Shown: positions 1 through 11,700, numbered from the stretch's first letter. The stretch is 64,000 nt of DNA from Flavobacterium ustbae (GCF_003946915.1 NZ_RPOC01000001.1:496001-560000), one strand, 5' to 3'. Translations and numbers: made by a program. The notes: generated by a model from the sequence alone, not told the origin.

Positions 1-3000
1 ATCTTGAATAATGTAAGGAATAGTTTGATCCTGACCATTATAATCTACGGTATAAGTAGTAGTAGAAGTAAAATCACTACCATTAAAACTGTATAAATAA
101 TTTGGGCCAGTACCAGAACCAGGAGTCGCCGCCAATGTTACAGTAGCAGATTGTGGAGCATTTCCTGTAGTACATGTAAATCCTGACACTGATGGACCAT
201 TATCTGCTAATGGTGTTGGTTGATTTAATGTTCCGTTTCCAGAAACTTCACAACCTAAAGCATCTCTTACAACGTAAGTATAAGGTCCCGCAACTACTGA
301 ATAAACAGTCTCTTCGCTAAATGTTCCAGAATTATTAAACTCAAATGTATATGGAGCTTTTCCACCAGTAGCGGATAATTCTACTGTTCCATTATCACCA
401 TTACAAAGTGGTTGAATTGGATTTGAAGAAGGCGAAATTGGCACTATAGCATCAACTCGTACAACATTTGTCTCAATAGGACAAGTGTTTGCATCTGTAA
501 TTCTAAATTGATAAATATCTGCGTCTCCAGAAGCTACAGTATAAACAAATGTAGTTTCTCCTCCTACTACTGTTGTTGCAGGAGTAATTGAATTGTATGG
601 ATCTGTACCTTTTCTAACTTCATATGTATACGGAGTTGTTCCGTTTTTCACTTTTACTGTGATTGCAGCATTTTCAACTGTACCACCAGACACAGAACAT
701 GCTAAAACTGTAGTAACCTCAGCATTTGCAGTTGGTGTCGCATTAATTGTTGTTGATGTAACTGGTGTTTCGCAACCATTAGCATCTCTAACAACTACAT
801 TAACTGGACCTGAATTTAATCCTGTTATTGTATAAGGCATTGGTGTAGTTATCAATTTGAAATTACCATTATTTACACTAATGTAGTATGGAGCAATTCC
901 CGCTGTATCTTCATTAACTCTAACTTCGAACGCACCTTCAGCAGCACAATAGTTAACTACATCAAGGGTAATTAGTGGGCTAGGATCTAAAGGAACTGCG
1001 ATATTATCACTAGTAATACATCCGTTCGCATCTTTAACCCAAACTAAATAACTTCCTGAATTAACATTGAATGAACTTGCGCTATGCGTTGGTGATACAA
1101 ATGAACTGCTTGCTGGTTGAACGTCTGAAGCGTCGAAACCAATTGGGCCATTGTCCACCACTATTTGGTATAAATATGGACCTGTTCCACCTCTACCTTG
1201 TGCTTTAACAATACCTGAATTTGGATTACAATTTGCATTTTTAACCAAAGTAGCATCTACAAATAATTGTGTTGCAGATTCTTTAATTTCAAACATTGTA
1301 GATGCAGATTTACATCCATCAATTGTTCCTCCTCTTTCAGTGAAAACTATGTAATATCTTCCCGGAGCCAAAGTTCCTGGTCCAACATCTGGATATGTTT
1401 TTGTGAAAGATGTTCCAGAAACAGGTTCAGTTAATACAGGACTAACAACTTGATTGCTTTGATCTCTAAAAATCTGATACTCTACAGAAGTTGTAGTTGC
1501 ATTAATTCCTGTTACGTTAAAGGTTACTCTACCATCAGCTGCATTTAAACAAGTTACATTCTGTGCTACCGGCGTACCAACCAACGTTGAAGCTGGAGCA
1601 ATTGGTCCGCTCGCAGATTTCAAGAAATAACAATTCGTCGTTAAATCGTGAACCACAAAAGTATAAGTAACACCCGGTGTAAGTGGATTGAATGTTTTAA
1701 CATTTCCTCCTGCTGTATCAGGTCCTACATAATTATTGGTGTAAGGAGCTGTATTAAACTCCAAGATACCAAATTCATAATTACCACTACCCACTGTTGC
1801 AACCGCAGTAACAATTGCTGTACCACCACTAGTACAAGTAGACGGTGTTGTTGTAATATCTATAACTAAGTCGTTTGGCGGAGATGCCATAACTTCCTGA
1901 GAGCTTACAGAACAATCATTTTCATCTTTGACTTCAATTGTATAGATACCAAAATCTATAATATCAAATTTATGATCTTCTCTTGCTGTTGTAGTGTAAG
2001 AATTCTTAAATCCGAAGTTATTACTGATATAGTAAACATATTGTCCTGTACCACCTGTTGCATTTTGAACCGTGATCGCTCCTAAAGTCGATCCTGGTGG
2101 CACAGCACTAGGATCACATTCGATAGGATCTACATGCGTTCCGAAAGTAATAGGATCCGGAGAAACTACAAATACTTGAGCTGTTCCTGTTCCTTCACAA
2201 CCTTTACTATCTCTAACTTTGTATGTATATCCTAAACCTGCACCAGTAGCACCCGGTAAATCTGTAAAATAACCTGTATCATTACTAGTTGCCCAGTCGT
2301 CAATTGTGTAGGTGAATGGTGGTACACCTCCAGAAGTTACAGAAATTCTAATTGTACCTTCTTCGCTTGATGTACATTTTGTACCAGTTGCTATAGCAGA
2401 AACCACTGGAATTTGTGGAGTAGTAACTTCAAAACTTGTACTAGCAATTGTACTACATCCACCAGATGTAACATTGAAATAATATGTTCCCGGAGTTGAT
2501 GTATTAAATACATTTCCTGGAAGAGTTGTAAATGGTCCAGTGCTAATAGTACTATATCCGTAAGAATAAGTTCCGTCTCCACCAGCTCCAGTTAAAGTTA
2601 CTTGTGCATCTGCAGTTGTAAATGGAGGAACTGCTAAACAAGTTGCATCTTTATCTGCTCTAACTGTAAGTCTTAATTGATCATTAACAATTAATGTAGT
2701 TTTTGCTTCACAACCATTATCATCCTTAATACTTAAAACATAAGAACCAGAACCCGGAATAGTTTTAACTGGGTTGTTGTTATACACTCCATTTAATCCG
2801 TATAATGCATTTGCATTTCCGTTATATACAGTACCCGTAATAGTTACCGTTGTGCTTCCAGTGAAACATGTTACTGGAGCTGGATCAATAGTTGGCGCAG
2901 CATCTCTAGTTACGCTAATATTTCTTTGTACTGGACAACCGTTTTTATCTTGTACATAAACAACGAAACTTGTACCTGCAGTTGGGCTTGTTGTACTTCT

Positions 3001-6000
3001 AGTAAATATTCCAGTAGTATTGTAATCTGTTGGGAAGGTAGGAGCTGTCGCACCTGCTCTCACTACAGCATAATATAACGTTCCTGTACCGCCAGAAGCA
3101 GTAACAGTTATGGTAGTATTTGGCTTATCGCAATATACTTTAGTACCTGCAGCAGTAAGTATAGTTACTGGAGTAGGATTTGCTAATGTTACTACTTGCG
3201 TAGCTTCACATCTTGTAGCTGTATTAGTAACTACAAATGTATAAGTCTGAGGTGTTAATCCTGTGTACGTAATAACGTCTCCAACTTGATTTCCTCCAGT
3301 AATTGCACCTGTTACACTTCCTGTTAAAGTATAAGTATAACCACCTGTTCTATTACCAGCAACTGTATATCTAATTTCACCATCATTTCCATTGTTACAA
3401 GAAACTGGTTTAATTACAGTGTTTGATGCTGTTATTTTAACTACATCATTAATAACATGAGTCTGAGTTATAGTACAATTATTTGCATCAGTAACTTTAA
3501 TGTTATAAGTACCTGGGTATAAATCTGTAAAAGTATGTGTATTAGAATTTACACCTGTTATAACTGGAGTTGTTGGTGCAGTTGCAGCATTTGTATAAGT
3601 AATTTCATATCTAAATGGTGGTACACCATTTGTAACTGTAACCAATAAATCTGTATTTAAATTTGCTGGGTTACAAGTAATCGCCGGTGCTGAGAAAGCT
3701 AAAGCCGATGGCGGGTTTAACGTATTAACAGTTGCAGATGTTGAAACTGTACATCCGTTTGCATCTTCTACAATAATATTTACTACACCAGAAGTACTTG
3801 TTGTATAAGTATTAGAATATACAAAAGTCGTTGATCCGTTATAGTAATATTTGTATTTGTTAGCTCCAGCAAATGGTGTTCCGTTTACAGCTGTAACTGT
3901 AATTGTAGAAGTTTGCGGAGTATTATTTGTACCACATTTTAAATCTGTTGCAACAGCGCTAGCCGTTAAAGCAATTGCTGGTTGGTTAACTGTTACTGGT
4001 TTAGTTCTCGTACACTTTTTATCATCTATTATTGTAATTTGGTAAGTTCCTTGACTTAATCCAGTAAATACATTAGATGGTTGGTAACTAGTTCCTCCAT
4101 CAATACTATACTCGTAAGTTCCATTCGCAGGAATACCTGTTACTGTAATAGTTCCATTAGAACCTCCAAAACATTTAACATCTTCAACTTCATAATTAAA
4201 GTCTGGTAAAACTTTAGCTGCAATGTTTTGAGTAACTGTAGTTCTACAGTCATTGTTGTCTAAGATTTCAAATTCATATGTAGCCGCAGCAGCACCAGTA
4301 GTTGTAGTATGAGTAAATACTGTCTGACCTGCCCCTACAGGAATATAAGCTCCTGCAAAACCGCTTCCATTTGTACTAACTCTATATCTATAATCTGGAT
4401 AACCATTTCTAACGGTTACTCTAATAATAGCATTTGGATTAGTAGGATCACAATCCAAATCTTTATCTAATCCAATCGATGCTTCAACTGGTGAAGCAAC
4501 TACTTGAGCTGGTAGATCAATAGAACATCCAGTAGAAGTATCAGTAACTGTTACAACATAACTATCAGGAATTAGTCCAGAGAAAGTACCATTGTTTTGT
4601 TGTGCTCCGCCATTAATACTGTACATATAATTTGGCGCTGTATTAGGAGTAACTCTAATTGTTGCCCCAGATCCACCAGCACACAAATCCGTATTTGTTG
4701 CTATAGAAGCTGTAGGAGCAACCTTGTCATTAATTGTAAAACTTCCGTTTACAGAACAACCATTTCTATCGGTAACCGTATAAGTATAATTTCCGTTATT
4801 TAAATTCGTAAATAAATTAGTTGTTTGAGAAATAGGTGATCCTGTTGGTGGTGTTACTACATAAGTAAAATTACCCCATCCGCCAACTGCATTAATTGTC
4901 GCTGTACCTTTAACATCACAAGTTACGTGTGTTAAAGTTGGTGCGTTTAATGCTAAAGTAGCTGTAGGCCCATTAATTGTAACTGTTTCAGATGCAGGGC
5001 AAGATGTTGTTGTATTTGTAATGGTAAAATCATGATTACCTGCACTTAATCCCGTTACCGTAATATCAAATGATGTTCCTGTTCCTGGAGATGAACCAGT
5101 AACAGCAGCTCTTGTATCAACAACGTAACTGAAAGGTACATTGTTACCTAATCCTGAAACCGTAAAAATTGCACTTCCATTAGTAGCACCTGCACATGAA
5201 ATATCGTTTTGAGATTTAACCGTTACAGTAATAGTTGGTAATGCTTTTATTTCATGTATTTTTTCGTAAAGACATTTATTAGCGTCTCTAACTTCAAAAG
5301 TATACGTTAAACCAGCTGCTAATCCTGTAAATGTATTACTAGATTGGAATGCAGTTGCAGATGCAGTTGGCGCTTTAATTCTGTATTCTAATCCAGCTGT
5401 AGGAACCCCTGTTCCCGCTGCATTTACAACATTGGTAATCGTTACATTAGCTCTATTTGAAGGACAAGTTACAGCAGAATTATTGATTGTCATTCCTTTC
5501 GGAGGATTCAATGCAACAATCTGACCTACTACAGCCACTGTTTTAGTACAAGATTTACTATCTGTTGCTGTTACAGAATAGCTTCCTGGAGTCGTCAAAT
5601 TCTGGAATATACCAGTAGTATTTGTTCCTACAGTAGTATTTGTAGTTGTATTTCTTAACACATACGTAAACCCTCCATTCCCTCTTGTTGCAGAAGCAGT
5701 GATGGTTGCAGCGTTTGTGTCGCAATTGTATGGCGTTGTAATCGAAGCAGAAAGTACAATGTCTTCTGGTTGGAATACTTTAAAAGTATATGTTTCTTTA
5801 CAACCTAAAGCATCTATAATAATATAGCTATAATCTCTGCCTGTAGCAGTTCCCGCTAAATTACCATAATGGGTTGCTGTCGTTTCAGTAGTTGAACCAT
5901 TAAATAAATATTTAAATGGTGCCACACCTGTTAATGGTGTAATATCAATATAACCATTTGCTGCATTAAAGCATGTTACTGGCTCTACTTTGTGAGATGC

Positions 6001-9000
6001 AGTTACTGGCTCTAATTGTTTAATTTCTCTTTCTTCAACTGCAGTACATCCGTTTGCATCTGTTATAGTGAAAACATAAGTTGCAGGTGTTCCCGTATAT
6101 GTAAAAGTTGGACCCGGAATGTTTCCACTTGTAAATACCGTTGCATTTGTAGCTTTATTTCTAACTACATATCGATATGGAGCAGTTCCTCCTTCAATTC
6201 TAACTGTAATAGTAGCATTTCCAGAAATACAAGTTAATGCACCAGTAATAGATGAGGAAGCAGAGATTTTTTCATCAATTTTTTGGCTTACCGCTAAAGC
6301 ATCACAACTATTAGCGTCTGTAATTAAGAAACTATATGTACCAGGAGCGGTTGCTTTATAATCGAATGAAGTTGTATTAAATGTAGCACTTGGAGATCCA
6401 TAAGCTCCTCCGTTTGTACTTACTCTATAAGTATACGGACCAACTCCACCAATAATATTAACTGTAATTGTAGCAGCATTATTATCAAAACATAATCCTG
6501 TGTTTTGAACAACTTCTGCTCTTGGTAAAGATGCTGGACTAATTACCAGTTCTGTATCCATAGCATCTGTACAAGACTTAGAGTCTACTCCAGAAATAAT
6601 ATAAGTACCCGCAGGAACTTCAGTTAAAATTCCGTTAGCTGGGAAAGTTCTTGTGTATGAAGAATTTTTGTCTTTTAATGTTATCGTATATGCTGGTGTA
6701 CCACCTACAGCTGTAGCCGTAACTGTTGCACCTTTACAAGTAGCTGCCGATGCCGTCGCATTTACAACAAATGGATCTTTAGACGGAACTACTGTTGGAA
6801 TTGTAACGCTACATGTTGATGCATTATTAGCATAACGAACACGAACATCATAATTACCAGCAGCACGCCCTGAAATTACAACAGGAGAAACTTTAGAATT
6901 TACCCAAGTTGGCGATGATGCTCCTCCATTTAAAGTATAATAGAATCCGTCTGTTGTATTAAAGTTTTCTGCATAAATGCTAAAACTACCGTCATTACCA
7001 CCATTACATGAAACCCCAGTAACTTCTCTAACTACAGATGTAAATCCTTTATTATCTTCAACTTTTAAGTCTAAAACTTTAGCTTGTAAACAAGATTTTG
7101 GTAATTGACGTACCCAGATATCATCGATAACTAAATCGTTACCATTATATTCCTGACTACCTGAACGAATAACAAAATCTAAATTTGTATATGGCCCTGG
7201 GTTTAATGATAATGAAATTTTTACCCATTTATTTCTGTTTGGATCATTTTCTCCTTCGGCAATCTTTCCTGTGTTTTGTGTTGCCACTACCTGACCAGCT
7301 CCATTTACTAATTCAAATCTCAATTCAGGAGCATAACCAGTTTTTCCAGCAGTCAATAAGTTACCAATATAAAGGTCTACAATTACTGGTTGGTTTGGAA
7401 TTACGTCAACGATAGGCTTCATATAAAGTCTACCGTAAGGGCCGGCCTCTTTTCCAATATTTACTAATAAATATCTTCCATCTGCTCTACCTGTATTTGG
7501 TAGATTATTTGGATTTGTAGTGTGATCTTTAAAAGGGAACCATGATGAATATCCATCACTTCTCCAAAAGAAACTAGTCACAGAATATTGGTTATCCTCT
7601 ACAGATCGTGTTCCACATGGGAAAGGGCTATTTGTTCTTTGATCGTTAAAGCAATATCCTAAATAAGGTGGATTTGTAGTTGCATTTGCAATACCAGTAG
7701 TTGTTGTAGGTGGACCATTTCCGAAATCCTCGATTAATAAATTACTGTATGTTTCGGCATCTACTAAATTGTATTCTACTTTAAGTTTATAATCTCCAGC
7801 TGGAAGATCTTTAAAGACATTTGCAGGAGTATTTGTATTTAATGTATAGATATAACTTCCCGGATTCGCAGGATCTGGCTTACCTATATAGTATGAATAG
7901 GTATAATTTACACTTGTAGAAGTATGTGCTGTTACGGTTACCGTACCTTTTCCATCACAACTATAAACCGCAACTGGAGGATCAAATGTTGGATCTGCAG
8001 GTTTCTCATTTAAAATAATCCCTGGTATTTCGAAAACACAATCTGCAGCATCTTTTACTAATAAAGTATAAGCTGTTGTACTTGGAGCAACATAAGCATA
8101 GTTCTGTAAAATCCATGTGTTTCCTCCATCAAAACTATATCTATATGGGTTTGGAGCAGGAAATTGCACACCACCTTGAACGTTTGTAACTCTCACCATA
8201 CCATAATTTTGATTTGGTGCTGTACCACAACCAGATAATTCGGCTACACCACCAGAAGCTGAAAGAGTAGCTGTTGGACCTGTTATAACAATATCTTTCG
8301 GTTCATCTAGACATTCTGTACCATCATAAACATATTTTACAATTACTGTATAAGTACCTGGATCTAAATTTGTCGTTGGCAAAGTCGTATATGCACCTCC
8401 GTTAACATTATACGAAACAGCATAACCAGAATTTGATGGTGTAACAGTTAAAGATATTTCTCCTTCTTTACTATTGTAACATCTTACATTTTTCTGATTA
8501 ATTGTTACTGTTGGTCTTGTCGGTACATTAAATGTTATTGTCGGAATTGTAAATCTACATCCTGCATAATCTACTACAACAATATTATATTGTCCATTAG
8601 CTGGCAAGTTAGCTCTAGTTACTACAATTTTAGGATCAGATCCTATGTTAACGCCATTAACAATATAATTATAAGATGGAGTTGGTCCAGGAAGTGGAGT
8701 TCCTCCACTTGCGCTAATTACAATTTCTCCATCACCACATGCCAATGGCTTTGTGCTAACAGATGCTTTTAATTCTGAATCTAAAATCTGAACGTTTCTA
8801 ACTTTTTCAAAACAATTATTTTTGATTCCGTAGATTTCCACATCATAAGTTCCAGGATTAACTGGAGTGAAATCAAAGTAATTAGGAAATGTCTGATTTC
8901 CTGAATCAATAATGATTGTATTAGTTCCTGCTCTTTTTAAGACAAATCTATAATCACCATTAATACCATTTGCAAAAGCACGAATAGCACCTTTACTTCC

Positions 9001-11700
9001 TGGACATAATGGATCTGTTTTCTCAATAGTTCCAGTAAACGTTTCTTTCAAAATAGTAACATCCACATAGAAAGGACAAGTAGACGTTTGTCCATTTGCA
9101 GGAGTTTGTCTAATATGTACTCTATGATTTCCTTCTGTTACATTATTGAAAACATTTGAAGGCTGGTAAACTCCACTATTATCTAGACTATATGTATAGC
9201 CCGTATTAATTGGTGGGTTTGTAACAGTAATACTACCAACAGTATTACAAGTAATATCTGTATGATCGGCCTTAGGATCTAGTGGATTTTGGAAAACACT
9301 AAAATAGAATGTGTTCACACAATTGTTTCCATACGTCACTAATATTCTAAAAGCTCCTGGTCTATTAGCTGTAAATGTAGCTCCTGTTCCAATATTGGTC
9401 CAGTTAGGTGCCTCATCATACGGACAGCTAGATGGGAATCCTGTTGGAGGAACATCTGTGGTCTCCTGCCAGACAATACTTGTAGCACCAGTTATATTAG
9501 TGTTGATTAATCGCGTATCATTTAAACCACATAAAAAGATTTTAGGAAACTCAATATTATCTCGAGTACATGTTTCTGGTCTACCTGTACTTGCTACAAT
9601 ATTATTTGCATAACTGCTAACAGGATTAACATTTGCTCCTGCTAAATGATCTTTTACATTAAAAGTTTGTAAGATACCTTTACAATCTGGAGTCCCTCCT
9701 GTTTGTACTGTATACTTATCTGCTTTTATTACTGTAATAGATTGCGTTGTTCCAACAGTTACTCCTTTAGAATCTTTCCATAAATAAGAAGTATATCCAT
9801 TGGCTGCCGTTAAAACAGCGCTTCCACATAATGACACTTCACTTTCATATTGACAATCTTCAATACCTACTAAGAAGTTTGTAGAAGTAGGATCACCTAT
9901 TATACATCCTGTATTAAAAGAATAACTGCTGTCGCCGTATGGCTGACCATTATTTGTTGGATTTTCATCTCCAAAATATCTTGATAATGCTGTATTTCTA
10001 ATAATATTAGAACATGCATCCATCAATTCATGGCAATCATTAACAACTCTTACTCTAAATTTGAAAGAATACGTTCCTCCAGATTTTACAACCAAAGCAT
10101 TGTCTACTCTAAAAACTAGTGTCCGAGTAGCAGGATCATAAGATTGGAAATGAATACCATTTGGTAATGTAAAAATATCTGTGGTCGGATTGAAAATTAC
10201 ATTATTAGGAAGAATATCGGTAATAGTAAAATCTTTAGCATTATCATTTCCTTGATTTTTAAATCCGATCTCATAACGCATTTCCTGACCCAGCCTAACA
10301 GGCTGACCTGCTAAATCATATTCGACATCTGCATTTCCTTGTCTACGGACTCCTTTTACAACTTTTGTTAATACAATTTTTGGTTCAATAATATCTACAG
10401 CAAATGTTGATAAAAAGGCAGCATATCCATCACCTCCTGCGGTAGTAGTTAATAGTCTAAAAGTTCCCTCAGTTTGATCATTACTAATTACTGCGTTCCC
10501 ATCATTTGGAATATCCAAGTAATCAATATCAAAACCTAAGTTATTTCTACTGCTCGGATTTCTAGTGGTGACATTTGCATTGTTTTCTGTAATAGAAGCA
10601 TTGAAGAAGTTATCCTGCGGATTTGAAGTATTCCAAATAGTGGTATAATTTGTTGCTGTTGCAGAATAAGGGCCTTGTCTAAAAGCAAGAGCATCTCCTT
10701 TTCTACTTAAATCCCCATCTAAAGCAGCTACACCAATTTTTGCATAAACATTAAATGGCGCTGGTAATGTTTTAAATCCTTTTATAGGAATATCTACTTG
10801 TAATAATCTGTCTGGTCCCGCATCAACGTTTGTCATTCTTGCACCATCAAAAACAGAGATAAACTTACTTGGTTTATCTGGTGCCTCATAAATAACAACT
10901 AATGTCCATCCACCAGCTGATCCTCCTTGTCTGATTCCAGTTGTGGCTCTTACGTTACCAACGGTATATGTACCATTTACAGCATTTTTTAAAGGCTTTA
11001 TTAAATCTGTTACATCTTTAAAACAAACATAAACACTATTATTAAAGTTGTTGCTATTATTCCCTTTAAAGATAACTTCACGTGGATTGCTTTTATCCGC
11101 TGTAATTGTCTCATAAGTAGTTCTTCCAGGTATTTTCAATCTAACCTCATTCCAATCGTTTCTTGCAGTCGGACCACAATTAAAACAATTAGAATTTGTA
11201 CTCGATGCCGTAGGGTACATCGCAGACCAATATAAACCTGCAAATACAACTTCCTTACAATTGCTGTCAATATTTAAATCGGCACTACTTGAACTTGTAT
11301 TTCTCCCAGAATCTGGATCTACATTTAAGTAGTCGGCATTCAAACCGTTATTATCTGCAGTTCCATTATAAGGCAATCTTTCACCTCTTGGAGTTAAGAT
11401 AGTATTACCTATTAACTTAATATCACCTTTAACTCTAACGTATGTATTACCCTTACCATCATTTAACCTTGGCGAAAAATCTGTACCAACCTGAGCATAT
11501 CCAGTAGTAAATAATGTAAAAAATAAAAACGCAAAAATAGATTTTCGGTTTTCTTTCATTTTCACAAATAGTGGCTGTACCATCTGCTTCCTGTCAAATG
11601 ATTCCACCAATTTTTCAAACTGTTTTTGTGTGTCAGAAACAATGTTTTTGATCAAACTAAAAACAGTCTTAACTGATTTAAAAATAGTAGGTTTTTCCAT
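1..11700 (-). CDS. sprB: SprB-like giant gliding-motility adhesin, 3' end outside window
   Basis: The frame is open without a stop from the ATG at 11700 to the left edge, giving the first 3900 residues of a giant secreted protein. The start has a long basic lead, and a signal-peptide-like hydrophobic stretch follows the internal Met48 (MKENRKSIFAFLFF...YAQ). Residues about 70-440 form a non-repeat head. A DUF11-like segment follows at about 440-520. From about residue 790 there are tandem Ig-like/SprB-type repeats of roughly 80-90 residues, each ending near a D-A-N-G-C or similar motif and rich in Thr, Gly and aromatic residues. A distinct module with a jelly-roll look interrupts them at about 1310-1530. 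SprB is the mobile cell-surface adhesin that the gliding motor moves and T9SS exports. Upstream sprC/sprD-like genes in the same order as F. johnsoniae support the name. The C-terminal sorting domain and sprF are not visible. The alternative is a paralogous repeat adhesin. Confidence 0.85.
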   Translation of the reverse strand, partial: MEKPTIFKSVKTVFSLIKNIVSDTQKQFEKLVESFDRKQMVQPLFVKMKENRKSIFAFLFFTLFTTGYAQVGTDFSPRLNDGKGNTYVRVKGDIKLIGNTILTPRGERLPYNGTADNNGLNADYLNVDPDSGRNTSSSSADLNIDSNCKEVVFAGLYWSAMYPTASSTNSNCFNCGPTARNDWNEVRLKIPGRTTYETITADKSNPREVIFKGNNSNNFNNSVYVCFKDVTDLIKPLKNAVNGTYTVGNVRATTGIRQGGSAGGWTLVVIYEAPDKPSKFISVFDGARMTNVDAGPDRLLQVDIPIKGFKTLPAPFNVYAKIGVAALDGDLSRKGDALAFRQGPYSATATNYTTIWNTSNPQDNFFNASITENNANVTTRNPSSRNNLGFDIDYLDIPNDGNAVISNDQTEGTFRLLTTTAGGDGYAAFLSTFAVDIIEPKIVLTKVVKGVRRQGNADVEYDLAGQPVRLGQEMRYEIGFKNQGNDNAKDFTITDILPNNVIFNPTTDIFTLPNGIHFQSYDPATRTLVFRVDNALVVKSGGTYSFKFRVRVVNDCHELMDACSNIIRNTALSRYFGDENPTNNGQPYGDSSYSFNTGCIIGDPTSTNFLVGIEDCQYESEVSLCGSAVLTAANGYTSYLWKDSKGVTVGTTQSITVIKADKYTVQTGGTPDCKGILQTFNVKDHLAGANVNPVSSYANNIVASTGRPETCTRDNIEFPKIFLCGLNDTRLINTNITGATSIVWQETTDVPPTGFPSSCPYDEAPNWTNIGTGATFTANRPGAFRILVTYGNNCVNTFYFSVFQNPLDPKADHTDITCNTVGSITVTNPPINTGYTYSLDNSGVYQPSNVFNNVTEGNHRVHIRQTPANGQTSTCPFYVDVTILKETFTGTIEKTDPLCPGSKGAIRAFANGINGDYRFVLKRAGTNTIIIDSGNQTFPNYFDFTPVNPGTYDVEIYGIKNNCFEKVRNVQILDSELKASVSTKPLACGDGEIVISASGGTPLPGPTPSYNYIVNGVNIGSDPKIVVTRANLPANGQYNIVVVDYAGCRFTIPTITFNVPTRPTVTINQKNVRCYNSKEGEISLTVTPSNSGYAVSYNVNGGAYTTLPTTNLDPGTYTVIVKYVYDGTECLDEPKDIVITGPTATLSASGGVAELSGCGTAPNQNYGMVRVTNVQGGVQFPAPNPYRYSFDGGNTWILQNYAYVAPSTTAYTLLVKDAADCVFEIPGIILNEKPADPTFDPPVAVYSCDGKGTVTVTAHTSTSVNYTYSYYIGKPDPANPGSYIYTLNTNTPANVFKDLPAGDYKLKVEYNLVDAETYSNLLIEDFGNGPPTTTTGIANATTNPPYLGYCFNDQRTNSPFPCGTRSVEDNQYSVTSFFWRSDGYSSWFPFKDHTTNPNNLPNTGRADGRYLLVNIGKEAGPYGRLYMKPIVDVIPNQPVIVDLYIGNLLTAGKTGYAPELRFELVNGAGQVVATQNTGKIAEGENDPNRNKWVKISLSLNPGPYTNLDFVIRSGSQEYNGNDLVIDDIWVRQLPKSCLQAKVLDLKVEDNKGFTSVVREVTGVSCNGGNDGSFSIYAENFNTTDGFYYTLNGGASSPTWVNSKVSPVVISGRAAGNYDVRVRYANNASTCSVTIPTVVPSKDPFVVNATASAATCKGATVTATAVGGTPAYTITLKDKNSSYTRTFPANGILTEVPAGTYIISGVDSKSCTDAMDTELVISPASLPRAEVVQNTGLCFDNNAATITVNIIGGVGPYTYRVSTNGGAYGSPSATFNTTSFDYKATAPGTYSFLITDANSCDALAVSQKIDEKISASSSITGALTCISGNATITVRIEGGTAPYRYVVRNKATNATVFTSGNIPGPTFTYTGTPATYVFTITDANGCTAVEEREIKQLEPVTASHKVEPVTCFNAANGYIDITPLTGVAPFKYLFNGSTTETTATHYGNLAGTATGRDYSYIIIDALGCKETYTFKVFQPEDIVLSASITTPYNCDTNAATITASATRGNGGFTYVLRNTTTNTTVGTNTTGIFQNLTTPGSYSVTATDSKSCTKTVAVVGQIVALNPPKGMTINNSAVTCPSNRANVTITNVVNAAGTGVPTAGLEYRIKAPTASATAFQSSNTFTGLAAGLTYTFEVRDANKCLYEKIHEIKALPTITVTVKSQNDISCAGATNGSAIFTVSGLGNNVPFSYVVDTRAAVTGSSPGTGTSFDITVTGLSAGNHDFTITNTTTSCPASETVTINGPTATLALNAPTLTHVTCDVKGTATINAVGGWGNFTYVVTPPTGSPISQTTNLFTNLNNGNYTYTVTDRNGCSVNGSFTINDKVAPTASIATNTDLCAGGSGATIRVTPNTAPNYMYSINGGAQQNNGTFSGLIPDSYVVTVTDTSTGCSIDLPAQVVASPVEASIGLDKDLDCDPTNPNAIIRVTVRNGYPDYRYRVSTNGSGFAGAYIPVGAGQTVFTHTTTTGAAAATYEFEILDNNDCRTTVTQNIAAKVLPDFNYEVEDVKCFGGSNGTITVTGIPANGTYEYSIDGGTSYQPSNVFTGLSQGTYQITIIDDKKCTRTKPVTVNQPAIALTASAVATDLKCGTNNTPQTSTITVTAVNGTPFAGANKYKYYYNGSTTFVYSNTYTTSTSGVVNIIVEDANGCTVSTSATVNTLNPPSALAFSAPAITCNPANLNTDLLVTVTNGVPPFRYEITYTNAATAPTTPVITGVNSNTHTFTDLYPGTYNIKVTDANNCTITQTHVINDVVKITASNTVIKPVSCNNGNDGEIRYTVAGNRTGGYTYTLTGSVTGAITGGNQVGDVITYTGLTPQTYTFVVTNTATRCEATQVVTLANPTPVTILTAAGTKVYCDKPNTTITVTASGGTGTLYYAVVRAGATAPTFPTDYNTTGIFTRSTTSPTAGTSFVVYVQDKNGCPVQRNISVTRDAAPTIDPAPVTCFTGSTTVTITGTVYNGNANALYGLNGVYNNNPVKTIPGSGSYVLSIKDDNGCEAKTTLIVNDQLRLTVRADKDATCLAVPPFTTADAQVTLTGAGGDGTYSYGYSTISTGPFTTLPGNVFNTSTPGTYYFNVTSGGCSTIASTSFEVTTPQIPVVSAIATGTKCTSSEEGTIRISVTSGGVPPFTYTIDDWATSNDTGYFTDLPGATGAGLGYTYKVRDSKGCEGTGTAQVFVVSPDPITFGTHVDPIECDPSAVPPGSTLGAITVQNATGGTGQYVYYISNNFGFKNSYTTTAREDHKFDIIDFGIYTIEVKDENDCSVSSQEVMASPPNDLVIDITTTPSTCTSGGTAIVTAVATVGSGNYEFGILEFNTAPYTNNYVGPDTAGGNVKTFNPLTPGVTYTFVVHDLTTNCYFLKSASGPIAPASTLVGTPVAQNVTCLNAADGRVTFNVTGINATTTSVEYQIFRDQSNQVVSPVLTEPVSGTSFTKTYPDVGPGTLAPGRYYIVFTERGGTIDGCKSASTMFEIKESATQLFVDATLVKNANCNPNSGIVKAQGRGGTGPYLYQIVVDNGPIGFDASDVQPASSSFVSPTHSASSFNVNSGSYLVWVKDANGCITSDNIAVPLDPSPLITLDVVNYCAAEGAFEVRVNEDTAGIAPYYISVNNGNFKLITTPMPYTITGLNSGPVNVVVRDANGCETPVTSTTINATPTANAEVTTVLACSVSGGTVENAAITVKVKNGTTPYTYEVRKGTDPYNSITPATTVVGGETTFVYTVASGDADIYQFRITDANTCPIETNVVRVDAIVPISPSSNPIQPLCNGDNGTVELSATGGKAPYTFEFNNSGTFSEETVYSVVAGPYTYVVRDALGCEVSGNGTLNQPTPLADNGPSVSGFTCTTGNAPQSATVTLAATPGSGTGPNYLYSFNGSDFTSTTTYTVDYNGQDQTIPYIIQD

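Noticed and set aside
2391-2582. Short minus-strand frame in the SprB-like gene
   Set aside because: Out of phase with the 3900-codon SprB-like frame, with a low-complexity product and no start signals.
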